A model generated the notes under the pieces. It had not been told where the DNA came from. It made no database searches and was given only the letters and a program-made list of their open reading frames with translations. 64,000 nt of DNA from Aquiluna sp. (GTDB lineage Bacteria; Actinomycetota; Actinomycetes; Actinomycetales; Microbacteriaceae), in the NCBI GenBank assembly GCA_028822985.1, contig JAPKCK010000002.1:62001-126000 (forward strand). Direction: 5' to 3'. Positions 46,431 to 54,849 of this stretch are shown one piece after another; within the stretch, counting starts at the first letter, position 1; every line of letters begins with the position of its first letter. Both the position numbers and the translations under genes were made by a program.

Positions 46431-49329
46431 GAGTCACCGCTTTAGCAATCAGCAGTTGACACTTGGTGTCCCCGGTGCAGTGCTCTGAAATGTTCGCAAC
46501 GAAGCTAGCCTGACCGATTTGGCTCTCAGCCCTGGACAGAAGCTCCATGATTCTTTCCTGGAACTCACCGGCAAGAGCCGGCTGCTCCAGGACCTTCAGT
46601 GAACCCGAGCCAACCGAGATAATTCGGCCACCGGCAACCGGTTCATCGTAACTTTCGCGAAGACCAAGCTGGTAAAGCGCAAGTTGACGGTGTTCGGCTG
46701 TCTCTTTGGCGCTGGGTGATTGCCCAGTCTTCAGATCTGCGGCTATCAAGCCGTCCTCGGTTCGCTCCACCCGATCTATTTTTCCAGCGACAACCAGCCG
46801 ACCAAGATCTATTTCAAAGCCCTGTTCAATGGCGACCAGCTGATTGGATCCCGCTAAATAGGAAGACATGTAGCCCACCATCTTTAGCGCACGGCGCTTC
46901 GCCGCCATGGCCAGCCACTCGGTTTCAAACTTTAGAGTGTGCCAATTGGATTCGACGTACTGCCCGACCGAGTCACTGTCTGTCGCAAGCTCCATTGCGG
47001 AGTGCAGCAGTGTCCCAATAGATGCCTCGAAGGACTGGCCGTCACCGCCAAAATTATTTATGAACCAATGAAGTGGGCATTTCTCGAATGCGTCGAGCCT
47101 TGATGCGCTCAGGCGAAGCTGTTCATCCGCCGTGACTACAGGGGTGGTAGTTGAAATTGGAATCAGGCCCTGCCAGCTCCTAGGGTGCGCACCGCTCGCT
47201 CCCGTTAGCGCCAACGCCGCCAGCATCGGAGCTGCCGACGCATCTCCAGCAACCAGCTCGGCCCTGAGCCTTCCCACTAAACGGCGAGGATCAAACTCGA
47301 TACTGACCTGCTTGGCAGCTGGACCAAGCCCTAGCATTTGGAAAAACTGCGAAGGCTGTTCGTCTGCACTTTGCATCGCACTGAGCATCAATTTGGACCG
47401 AACTGCGCCCAGGCTCTTGTAAAACAGCCGAAGCTCGTCGGCCAACTCTGATCTGGCTGCCTTACTGGGATCGTCGGATCTTCCAGTCAAGAATGCTTGG
47501 AGCCCGCTAGCCCCAAGCAATGAGTTCCTGGGCCTAAGGTTTGGCCAAATGCCCTCTTGCAATCGAGGCATAGCGAGGACCTGAAATTCCAGTCCGGACA
47601 GTTGAGAGGCAGTGGCCAGAACCACCAAATCCCGCAATCCAACTTGTGCCAGTGAGTCCTCGGGCACCGCAGCATCAAGCTGTTCAGCTAAAAATGCCTT
47701 CGCACCGATTCCCTGCTGCTGATCGAATCTGTTTGCGGCAGCAAATAACTCCAAAATTGCATCTAGATCACGGTTTGCGGCCAAAGCCACCTCCGACTCG
47801 CCCCTCGCGAGTTCCGCGAGCTTCCCGGCTGGAGCGAGAGCCCAAATGGCGCTCACGAACTGGTAGGCGCCCATCTCGTTTTTATTCTTAAGATCCCCAA
47901 GCACTTTGATTGCTCGATTCAGCCTGGCAACTTCGTTCGAGTCAAAGTCAATCTCAGCCTCAAATATCGACTCGAGCATCTGGATGCGAGTAACGCCCTC
48001 AAATTGCTCCAGCGACGAGAGTTGTCGAAAAAGCCGACGCTGTTGAATCACTGAAAGGCCAACCAAGCTGGACCCTAGAAGCTCGGTCACTAGGTAGTGC
48101 TTTGGCTCGGAAAATACTAGCTGGCCAAAGTCGAGCACTGACCGGGCCGCCGGCTGATCTCTTAGCGCTTTCTGCACGCCGAGGATTCTCACAGGTATCG
48201 ATCTCGCTGCTAGGTCACTGGAAAGCTGATCGAGCTGCACTCTGGTTCTTGCAACAACGCACATCTGCCCCCAATCCCAGCCTTTGGTGACTCTTAGCCT
48301 GCGAAGCTCACTGGCAAGGTAATCAGTTTCCGATATCTGATTATCAAAGACTGAAAACTCGTCAATGCTGGATTTCGCATCGGATTTGGGTCGATGTCGA
48401 AAGGCTTCGGAAGTTGGTACGCGCTCAGCTAACCGCGCCATAAGGCCATTGACCTCCGTTGGCTGGCTGCAATAACCAGTGAGCGCAACTTCCAAAAGGT
48501 TTTTTCTTTTTTTTCTGAGCTCAGATACGAAGCCCCCCGCTGCAGCGCGAAATCCGAGAGAGGCAGTATCCGGATCACCACAGGCGATCAGCTGACAACT
48601 GCCTGCCAGCTGCAGAATGAATTCAACCCCAGCCAGCGAGAGGTCCTGCGCGTCATCGACAAGAACAACCTTTGCGCTCTTTGCGCCGGCTGCAAATTTG
48701 GTTGCCATCACAATCAGCTGGGAAGGATCAACTTGATTATTTTTTTGCAGGGCGTCGACGTAAACCGGCAACAGATCAATTGCAGCGCGGAAATTCGCCT
48801 TAGGCCAACTCTCTTGAAGCGCTAAGAGCTTGCCTTGGTCTATTTGGTTCTCAATCAACACTGCAAACAAATCTCGAAGTTCGTTATGAAAGCCCGACAG
48901 TGCAAGGCTCGCGGCATCAAAACCCCAACTTTTGGTTGCACCGTTTGCGAGCGCTTCGGAAACAAGTCCGGCAATAAGTGACTGCTGTTTTGCTCCCGAG
49001 ACCAACTTCACGCCTGGGAGCTCCGACTGCAGGATTTCAAAAGCCAAAGAAGTGATTGATCGCGCCCTTGGCAAGATAGCTACTTTTTTTGAGCTGACAG
49101 CCAGTTGGTCTCGAAGTCGGGTTGCGGCGGCACGCTGCGGGGTTATTACGAGAACTTCACTTGGTCCCAAGCCATCAGTTTCAAATTTCGTCGCCAGATT
49201 CTTTATCAGGCTGGTTTTACCAGACCCTGGAGATCCAAGCACCAGTGCATCCATGCCAGACACAACATCACCGAATTCAGCCGGAAGTTCCATCTCGGCC
49301 GGATTGTGCAACTCAAAAGAATTTCTCAC
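46423..49329 (-). CDS. adnA: AdnA-like helicase-nuclease subunit, degenerate motor motifs
   Basis: Partner subunit of 968 residues. The Walker A loop is present (LGSPGSGKTSLIKNL), motif II is VDDAQD rather than DEYQD, and motif VI reads RLFYKSLGAVRSKL, without the TRAR core of active UvrD motors. The RecB-type nuclease is complete: GTLLHSAMELA, GKIDRVER, AADLKTGQ and QLALYQLGL. So the motor is probably weak or structural and the nuclease active. The start is GTG. TAGATT (minus, 49336-49341) ends six bases before it with no ribosome site. Only three cysteines lie around the nuclease, too few for an AddB-type iron-sulphur cluster. Confidence 0.88.
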   Translation of the reverse strand: MRNSFELHNPAEMELPAEFGDVVSGMDALVLGSPGSGKTSLIKNLATKFETDGLGPSEVLVITPQRAAATRLRDQLAVSSKKVAILPRARSITSLAFEILQSELPGVKLVSGAKQQSLIAGLVSEALANGATKSWGFDAASLALSGFHNELRDLFAVLIENQIDQGKLLALQESWPKANFRAAIDLLPVYVDALQKNNQVDPSQLIVMATKFAAGAKSAKVVLVDDAQDLSLAGVEFILQLAGSCQLIACGDPDTASLGFRAAAGGFVSELRKKRKNLLEVALTGYCSQPTEVNGLMARLAERVPTSEAFRHRPKSDAKSSIDEFSVFDNQISETDYLASELRRLRVTKGWDWGQMCVVARTRVQLDQLSSDLAARSIPVRILGVQKALRDQPAARSVLDFGQLVFSEPKHYLVTELLGSSLVGLSVIQQRRLFRQLSSLEQFEGVTRIQMLESIFEAEIDFDSNEVARLNRAIKVLGDLKNKNEMGAYQFVSAIWALAPAGKLAELARGESEVALAANRDLDAILELFAAANRFDQQQGIGAKAFLAEQLDAAVPEDSLAQVGLRDLVVLATASQLSGLEFQVLAMPRLQEGIWPNLRPRNSLLGASGLQAFLTGRSDDPSKAARSELADELRLFYKSLGAVRSKLMLSAMQSADEQPSQFFQMLGLGPAAKQVSIEFDPRRLVGRLRAELVAGDASAAPMLAALALTGASGAHPRSWQGLIPISTTTPVVTADEQLRLSASRLDAFEKCPLHWFINNFGGDGQSFEASIGTLLHSAMELATDSDSVGQYVESNWHTLKFETEWLAMAAKRRALKMVGYMSSYLAGSNQLVAIEQGFEIDLGRLVVAGKIDRVERTEDGLIAADLKTGQSPSAKETAEHRQLALYQLGLRESYDEPVAGGRIISVGSGSLKVLEQPALAGEFQERIMELLSRAESQIGQASFVANISEHCTGDTKCQLLIAKAVTHG

Positions 49330-49335
49330 GTCATC

Positions 49336-49341
49336 AATCTA
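49336..49341 (-). promoter_or_regulatory. Leaderless promoter element of adnAB
   Basis: TAGATT on the minus strand ends six bases before the adnA GTG at 49329. No Shine-Dalgarno sequence is present between them. Confidence 0.45.
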
Positions 49342-49395
49342 TTTGGCTCTACAGACATTTATCTTGCCGTAACCTTATTTTGACTAAGGAGAATA

Positions 49396-49620
49396 ATGGA
49401 CGTCAGAATCGGCATTAGAGACAACGCAAGAGACATCAGCTTCGAATCAGGCCTGAGCGCCAAAGATCTGATGGCTACGGTAAAAAAGGCTATTGAAGCC
49501 TCCGAGCCCGTGCTTCAACTAAGCGACGAAAAAGGCAGCATCATCCTGATTCCCACATCTTCAATCGCATACGTTGAAATAGGCGCCGAGGAAACAAGGC
49601 GCGTAGGATTCTTGGCCTAA
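49396..49620 (+). CDS. DUF3107 family protein
   Basis: Conserved actinobacterial protein of 74 residues. The sequence fits DUF3107 closely: VRIGIRDNARDISFES, a helix around DLMATVKKAIE, LSDEKGSIILIPTSSIAYVEIG and a final RRVGF. No function has been settled. A clear AAGGAG ribosome site precedes the ATG. It overlaps the following membrane-protein gene by one base. A DEAD helicase and a ferritin-like protein nearby match its usual neighbourhood. Confidence 0.92.
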   Translation: MDVRIGIRDNARDISFESGLSAKDLMATVKKAIEASEPVLQLSDEKGSIILIPTSSIAYVEIGAEETRRVGFLA

Positions 49621-49922
49621 TGGAAATCCTAATAATCATTGCCTACGCAGCAATACTGGCAATGGTTGGGCCCTTCGTCCTAGCAAAATCGGACCACTAC
49701 GGAAAATTAGTGCCCGTGAGTATTGCATTGTCTGCTGGTAGCGCCCTGTGGCTGATTTTGACCTGGGTTGGATTCAGCTATTCCAGCGCTTGGATATGGT
49801 TCATTGTCATGCTTACGATGCCGGCGGCTGGTTGGTTCGGTACGAATTTCCTAGTCGCAAAACGCGAATCAACAGAAGCTAACGAGCTCGCGAGTATCCG
49901 ACTACGCGGTAAGGCCCAGTAG
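49620..49922 (+). CDS. Small membrane protein, unknown
   Basis: Hydrophobic protein of 100 residues with three predicted membrane segments (about 3-22, 32-55 and 58-80) and a charged C-terminal tail (AKRESTEANELASIRLRGK). The start codon overlaps the DUF3107 stop as TAATG, so it is probably translated with it. I do not recognise a family. Its last 21 bases overlap the convergent ferritin-like gene. Confidence 0.75.
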   Translation: MEILIIIAYAAILAMVGPFVLAKSDHYGKLVPVSIALSAGSALWLILTWVGFSYSSAWIWFIVMLTMPAAGWFGTNFLVAKRESTEANELASIRLRGKAQ

Positions 49923-50660
49923 GTCCATTCTGACAGTGTGCTTGGCTATGAGCACCGACGTAAATGGCTCAAGTGTCTTGAACTGCTCCCTGGCAAGAGC
50001 GACCATGTCGTCCTTGACGGGATTTGGCAGAACTTTCGCAAGGTCGACAGAATCTCGAATTTCCAGCAATGCATCGGCTACCACCATGCGTCCGAACATT
50101 GCCAGCCTTGGACCCAAACTTGGTTCGGCGGCAATACCGGCGGACAAATGATGGTGGCAAAACTTTTCCAACTTCTTCGAATCTAAAAGTTGATCCACTT
50201 TCAACCTTTTTGCAGGAGGTAAGCCTTTGGAAACTTGCGAAGCGCCGTCTTGAAGTATTCCAAAAACGACATAAATCCTCATCAGGTCTTCGAACCAGTC
50301 AGCACCTTCTGTTCGCATAACTAGCTGTTCGAGACGCTCACGGATATCCGATTGCAGTTCCATTTGACTTGCGCCAAGTCGAATCAATAAACCGTCGAGC
50401 TGTTTCGAGCGGTCCCTGTAGGACCCTGCCAAAATACCCTGAGCCTCGCTTTGACTTGCGTTGGGCGCCTTGAGGGAGTCTTGCTGCAGAAGATCGGAGA
50501 TCACAAGATTCAACTGAGATAAAGAAGACAGATAGATTTCCGACGAAGGAGTAAGCTTGGCAGGGTTGAGTTGGATTTGACTGCGACCAGCAGTTGCGTC
50601 TCGCGAAGGAAGCGTTAGCTTCTGCGAAACCTTACGTATCTTGCGTATCCAATCCAACAC
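49902..50660 (-). CDS. Ferritin-like-fold protein of the actinobacterial type, metal ligands doubtful
   Basis: Mostly helical protein of 252 residues. Its plan (LSSLSQLNLVISDLL early, GADWFEDLMRIYVVFGILQD in the middle, LGPRLAMFGRMVVADALLEI near the end) resembles ferritin-like proteins found beside DUF3107 and DEAD helicase genes in actinobacteria. I do not see the paired ExxH or EH ligands of a di-iron site in the expected helices, so iron binding is uncertain. The start is GTG at 50660, with TAAGCT (minus, 50667-50672) six bases upstream, suggesting a leaderless message. Confidence 0.65.
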   Translation of the reverse strand: MLDWIRKIRKVSQKLTLPSRDATAGRSQIQLNPAKLTPSSEIYLSSLSQLNLVISDLLQQDSLKAPNASQSEAQGILAGSYRDRSKQLDGLLIRLGASQMELQSDIRERLEQLVMRTEGADWFEDLMRIYVVFGILQDGASQVSKGLPPAKRLKVDQLLDSKKLEKFCHHHLSAGIAAEPSLGPRLAMFGRMVVADALLEIRDSVDLAKVLPNPVKDDMVALAREQFKTLEPFTSVLIAKHTVRMDLLGLTA

Positions 50661-50666
50661 CTTGCA

Positions 50667-50672
50667 AGCTTA
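50667..50672 (-). promoter_or_regulatory. Leaderless promoter element of the ferritin-like gene
   Basis: TAAGCT on the minus strand ends six bases before the GTG at 50660. Confidence 0.4.
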
Positions 50673-50725
50673 TAGCTCAGCTCGAGGAGTAGAAAACCGA
50701 GAGCCAAAAACATACGGAGAATTAC

Positions 50726-52045
50726 TTGAGTTTCAAATCACTAGGCATAGATGCAGACATCTGCGAAGCCCTAGAGTCCAAAGGCATCACCAGTCCATTC
50801 CCAATTCAAGAACAAGCTATTCCAGTTGCGTTATCTGGCACCGATGTCATCGGCCAAGCCAAAACCGGAACAGGTAAGACCCTTGGGTTTGGCCTTCCGC
50901 TCATTCAGGCACTGGGCGAAAACCCAGCCCCTGGAGTTCAGGCGCTAGTGGTTGTCCCAACCAGAGAGTTAGCACTTCAGGTTTCTGAGGACCTAATACT
51001 TGCAACAGCGAACCGCCCAACTACGGTGGTGGCCATCTACGGTGGCAAAGCCTATGAAGGGCAGGTTGCAGCTCTAGAAGGTGGCGCACAGATTGTTGTC
51101 GGCACACCGGGACGTCTGCTTGATTTGGCCAAACAAAAACTTATGAACCTCTCCAACGTGACTTTTATGGTCCTGGATGAAGCTGACGAGATGCTGGACC
51201 TTGGCTTCTTGCCCGATGTTGAAAAGCTGTTTTCCCTAACACCTCCTCAACGCCAGACCATGCTGTTCTCGGCGACCATGCCGGCGGCGATTTTGAGCTT
51301 GGCTCGTCGTTACCAAAACCGCCCAATCCACATACGTGTCAGCGATCCAGATGAAGGTAAAACCAAGGCGGACATCAAGCAGTATGTCTATCGAGCACAC
51401 GCCCTTGATAAAGACGAAGTAGTGGGCAGAATCTTGCAGGCTCAGGGCCGAGGCAAAACAATTATTTTCGTCCGAACCAAGAGGCAGTCCGCGAAGTTGG
51501 CCGAAGAGCTAATCGATAGAGGCTTCAATGCTGCTCCATTGCACGGAGACATGTCTCAGGATGCTAGAGAGCGCTCCATGGCTTCCTTTAGAGAAGGCAA
51601 GAAAGAGATTCTCGTTGCCACCGAAGTCGCCGCCCGCGGCATCGACGTGGACGATGTGACGCACGTCATAAACTACTCGGTTCCCGAGGATGAAAAAGCC
51701 TACCTACACCGCACCGGAAGAACCGGAAGAGCCGGCAAGCTGGGAGTAGCCGTTACCTTCGTTGACTGGAACGATTTAGCTCGCTGGGTTCACATTAATC
51801 GTGAGCTTGATCTTGGTGTTCCAGAGCCCACCGAAACCTACTCAAATTCACCACACCTGTTTGAGGAGCTCGGTATCGAACCTGGCACGAAGGGTCGAAT
51901 CGGAAGAGCTCAGCCTGCTGTCAAAAAAGCTCCCGCCTCTAGTCAGCCTGCTAGGTCAAGCGCACCGAGCAAGTCTGCGCCTCAACAAAGTCGCAATCGA
52001 AGCCGAAACCGAAACTATAAGGGAACCTCAAAGCCAGAAGCCTGA
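50726..52045 (+). CDS. DEAD-box RNA helicase
   Basis: ATP-dependent RNA helicase of 439 residues, likely in RNA turnover or ribosome assembly. It contains all core motifs: Q motif (FPIQEQAIPVALSG), AKTGTGKT, PTRELALQ, TPGRLLDL, DEAD (VLDEADEMLDLG), SAT, and HRTGRTGRAGKLG. A basic Ser/Lys/Arg-rich tail (about 390-439) likely binds RNA. The start is TTG with CGGAGA upstream. Its tail overlaps the convergent PHP gene by 31 bases. RhlE/CsdA-type relatives are the closest by eye, but the exact subgroup is not determined. Confidence 0.93.
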   Translation: MSFKSLGIDADICEALESKGITSPFPIQEQAIPVALSGTDVIGQAKTGTGKTLGFGLPLIQALGENPAPGVQALVVVPTRELALQVSEDLILATANRPTTVVAIYGGKAYEGQVAALEGGAQIVVGTPGRLLDLAKQKLMNLSNVTFMVLDEADEMLDLGFLPDVEKLFSLTPPQRQTMLFSATMPAAILSLARRYQNRPIHIRVSDPDEGKTKADIKQYVYRAHALDKDEVVGRILQAQGRGKTIIFVRTKRQSAKLAEELIDRGFNAAPLHGDMSQDARERSMASFREGKKEILVATEVAARGIDVDDVTHVINYSVPEDEKAYLHRTGRTGRAGKLGVAVTFVDWNDLARWVHINRELDLGVPEPTETYSNSPHLFEELGIEPGTKGRIGRAQPAVKKAPASSQPARSSAPSKSAPQQSRNRSRNRNYKGTSKPEA

Positions 52046-52884
52046 TCTAAGATTCGCTGAAGCATCGCCGGCTCAGTTCGGTTTTCACCTAGCCGGTTAT
52101 CCTTCCCGTCGATGCCGTGGTAGTCGCTGGAGCCAGTGGTTATCAAATTGTGTTTCACAGCTAAGTTCTTCAGCCATTGCTTCGCTTGCTTCGGAACGGA
52201 ACGGTGCTCAATTTCGATGCCATTCAGCCCTGCACCTATAAGAATCTTGAAAAATTCCGCGGGTAAATCCGTCATCGACGCTCCGGCGGGGAAGTCGATT
52301 AGCGGATGAGCAATCACTGACACTCCTCCCGCACCACGAATCAAGGCTATGGCGTCCGTGGTGTCGACCGAGTAATCCGAAACGTAATAGCGCGAGTGCG
52401 AGTGAAGAATTGAGGTGAACGCATCCGAACGCGTGGGAACAACTCCCATTGACACCAAGGTGTCCGCCAAAGCGGGTCGTCCGACCGTGGAACCCTCTGG
52501 TATCTGCGCAAGGACCATTTCCCAAGTAATCGGATAGTCCTCAGCCAGAAGAGCAACCATATTTTTTGCTCTTTCAATTCTCGATCGCCTGGTCTTCTCA
52601 AGCTCCTCAACCAGTGCTGAGTTTTTGGGGTCTGGAAGATACGCAAGTATGTGAACGCTAATCGAACGGTTCTCACCAATCAGCTGCCTGGTCGACACTT
52701 CGATTCCGGGAATTACGCGCACCTGGTTCTGGCGACCTGCAATTATTGCCTCGTCCCAGCCAAGAGTGGTGTCGTGATCTGTAATTGCAAGTGTCGTGAC
52801 ACCTGCGAGCGCGGCGTTCTGGACGAGCTCAGTTGGGCTGTCTAATCCGTCACTCATGTTTGAGTGTGCATGTAGGTCTATCAC
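52015..52884 (-). CDS. PHP-domain metal-dependent phosphoesterase
   Basis: Polymerase-and-histidinol-phosphatase fold enzyme, probably a 3',5'-nucleotide or RNA-oligomer phosphatase of the YciV/TrpH group. Metal-binding motifs are DLHAHSNMSDG, ITDHDT, SVIAHP and TGSSDYHG. The reading frame is open to a TTG at 52923, but a GTG at 52884 immediately precedes IDLHAHS. TATTCT (minus, 52891-52896) stands six bases from it, so I place the start there (289 residues). The gene is divergent from an aminopeptidase 17 bases away. Substrate is inferred from family only. Confidence 0.87.
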   Translation of the reverse strand: MIDLHAHSNMSDGLDSPTELVQNAALAGVTTLAITDHDTTLGWDEAIIAGRQNQVRVIPGIEVSTRQLIGENRSISVHILAYLPDPKNSALVEELEKTRRSRIERAKNMVALLAEDYPITWEMVLAQIPEGSTVGRPALADTLVSMGVVPTRSDAFTSILHSHSRYYVSDYSVDTTDAIALIRGAGGVSVIAHPLIDFPAGASMTDLPAEFFKILIGAGLNGIEIEHRSVPKQAKQWLKNLAVKHNLITTGSSDYHGIDGKDNRLGENRTEPAMLQRILDQASGFEVPL

Positions 52885-52901
52885 AGGAGCAGAATAGTGC
52901 C
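52885..52901. promoter_or_regulatory. 17-base divergent start region, PHP gene and aminopeptidase
   Basis: The minus-strand -10-like TATTCT (52891-52896) serves the PHP GTG. The same few bases on the plus strand carry AGGAG (52885-52889), the likely ribosome site of the aminopeptidase, 12 bases from its ATG. The aminopeptidase promoter must therefore lie inside the PHP coding region. Confidence 0.4.
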
Positions 52902-54287
52902 ATGACGAAAAATTCTCAGCCAACTAACCGTTCGCGCGTTCCACACTCGGAACAATTTATGGATTTCATCTCCTCGAACTGGGCAGAGATTGACTCGCCA
53001 CCAATCACCCGATGGGAAGTAGCCGACCACAGCCCGAAACGAAGAGAAACCCTCTCGGCGAAGTTTCCGGGCAAAGTCTTAATGGTTGCTGCCACTGATC
53101 CAAGAGTCAGAGCGAATGACACCGACTATCGGTATCGCCCAGACACAGCCTTTACACACCTCACGGGATGGGGCTCGGCAACTGTTCCTGGATCGGTCCT
53201 GCTTATCGATGGCAGGCAGGAAAATTGCGAATCGACTCTGTACCTAATGCCAACCGCAGGAAGGGATTCCGATGAGTTTTTCGCGAACCCTGCAATCGGA
53301 GAATTCTGGGTCGGGCCACGACCTACATTGACTCAAGTCTCTTTACAGCTAGGCATCAAAACCAAAAACCTAAAGCAACTGGAGGACGACCTCAAATCAA
53401 TGGGGGTAGTTCTGGAAATGGAAGATCCGGAACTTGCCGAAGCTGCCTCCTCGCTTAGGTTTGTAAAAGATGACTACGAGATTTCCCAAATGCGTGAAGC
53501 GGTCAGAATCACCGTTGCCGGTTTTGGAGAGGTTGCCAGATCTATTCCAAAGGCCACCAGGCAAGCCAGAGGCGAGCGAGTGGTTGAGACCGCCTTTTAC
53601 AGCGTGGCAAGGCAACACGGTTTCGAGCTCGGCTACGAGACAATCGCCGCCAGCGGGCCAAACGCCTGCATCTTGCATTGGACAAAAAATGATGGCGATG
53701 TCAAACCTGGTGACCTAATACTGATTGATGCCGGAGCGGAGCTCGACTCCTTGTACACAGCCGACGTAACAAGGACAATCCCTGTTAATGGCAAATTCTC
53801 GAAAGAGCAGCTCTGGGTCTACAACACGGTGCTAGAGGCCGCCGACGCGGCCTTTGCAGTAGTGAAACCAGGGATCCGATTCCGCGAAGTTCATAACGCT
53901 GCGATCGAGGTAATTGCGAAACGAGTAGCCGAGCTTGGAGTCATTCCAGTGACAGCTGAAGAGGCCCTGGAAAAAGACAACCAGCATCATCGCCGATATA
54001 TGGTGCACGGCACCAGCCACCACCTCGGGCTTGATGTCCACGACTGCGCTAAAGCGAGGCGCGAAATGTATCAAGACGGGATCTTAGAAAAAGGGATGAT
54101 TTTTACGATAGAGCCCGGCCTCTACTTTCATCAAAATGACCTGAATCTGCCCGAAGAGTACCGCGGCATTGGCGTGAGAATTGAGGATGACGTCTTGGTC
54201 ACTGAGTCTGGTTATGAGAACCTGAGCGCCGCTTTGCCAAGAACCGCACGCGACGTTGAGAACTGGTTCGCCGACCAGCTGTCCTGA
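52902..54287 (+). CDS. pepP: Xaa-Pro aminopeptidase (aminopeptidase P, M24B)
   Basis: Dinuclear-metal peptidase that removes N-terminal residues before proline, 461 residues from the ATG at 52902. The upstream in-frame extension to 52833 lies inside the PHP gene and is not needed. An N-terminal creatinase-like domain (DYRYRPDTAFTHLTGW) is followed by the pita-bread domain with ligands in IDAGAELDSLYTADVTRTIPV, HGTSHHLGLDVHD, TIEPGLYF and VRIEDDVLV. The stop ends at the base next to the convergent stress-protein stop. Confidence 0.94.
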   Translation: MTKNSQPTNRSRVPHSEQFMDFISSNWAEIDSPPITRWEVADHSPKRRETLSAKFPGKVLMVAATDPRVRANDTDYRYRPDTAFTHLTGWGSATVPGSVLLIDGRQENCESTLYLMPTAGRDSDEFFANPAIGEFWVGPRPTLTQVSLQLGIKTKNLKQLEDDLKSMGVVLEMEDPELAEAASSLRFVKDDYEISQMREAVRITVAGFGEVARSIPKATRQARGERVVETAFYSVARQHGFELGYETIAASGPNACILHWTKNDGDVKPGDLILIDAGAELDSLYTADVTRTIPVNGKFSKEQLWVYNTVLEAADAAFAVVKPGIRFREVHNAAIEVIAKRVAELGVIPVTAEEALEKDNQHHRRYMVHGTSHHLGLDVHDCAKARREMYQDGILEKGMIFTIEPGLYFHQNDLNLPEEYRGIGVRIEDDVLVTESGYENLSAALPRTARDVENWFADQLS

Positions 54288-54803
54288 TTAACCCAGGTCA
54301 CGCGCCAAATTTACAATTTGCATGGCCTTTGCTGCATCTTCTTCGGGCACGATAACTTCGTATCTTGAGGCAACCGGCATCTGCGAGCTTAGAAAACCGC
54401 GCTTGTTCTTGGAGGCCAGGAATCGAAGAATGTTTACGAGCATGCCCACACCGGCTGCAATCACAATAACGGCCAGGAATTCTTGAGGCGCGTAGTTGAT
54501 CTCCCCGTCGGCACCGACATCAAAGCCTGCTCCGATAAGAAGCGCGAAAATTAGGCCCAACCAAAAGCCGGTTAAGACTCCTGAAGCGGCTACTCGACCG
54601 TAACCCAGTCTTGTTCTGACCTTCTCAACCATGACTAGGTCATGACCCAGAATTGTGACTTTATTTGCCTTGAAATCTGCCGCGACAAGTCTGTTCACAA
54701 ACTCGGTTGCCTCGGTGTGGGTTCGAAATTCGCCCAGGCTGTGTCCGCGTGGAATCGAGAGAGCCGAGTTGTTCTTTTTGGAGCTTCTTCTAGCATCAGA
54801 CAT
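54288..54803 (-). CDS. General stress protein 17M-like membrane protein (YflT domain)
   Basis: Protein of 171 residues with an N-terminal YflT/general-stress domain (HSLGEFRTHTEATEFVNRLVAADFKANKVTILGHDL), then two membrane segments (about 78-98 and 112-132) and a short basic C-terminal region. Relatives are stress-induced in Bacillus; the biochemical role is unknown. A GAAAGG ribosome site precedes the ATG. It is divergent from the MgtE-like gene, 46 bases apart. Confidence 0.85.
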   Translation of the reverse strand: MSDARRSSKKNNSALSIPRGHSLGEFRTHTEATEFVNRLVAADFKANKVTILGHDLVMVEKVRTRLGYGRVAASGVLTGFWLGLIFALLIGAGFDVGADGEINYAPQEFLAVIVIAAGVGMLVNILRFLASKNKRGFLSSQMPVASRYEVIVPEEDAAKAMQIVNLARDLG

Positions 54804-54836
54804 TTGAGAAGCCTTTCAGGATTAGGCATGTCCGAA

Positions 54837-54842
54837 TAAGGT
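54837..54842 (+). promoter_or_regulatory. -10-like element of the MgtE-like gene
   Basis: TAAGGT ends seven bases before the ATG at 54850 and no ribosome site is seen, again fitting leaderless transcription. Confidence 0.4.
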
Positions 54843-54849
54843 TATCTCT

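Noticed and set aside
46423..47100. Fe-S cluster in the AdnA nuclease domain
   Set aside because: Only three cysteines flank the domain (EKCPLHW, HCTGDTKC), fewer than the four of AddB-type clusters.
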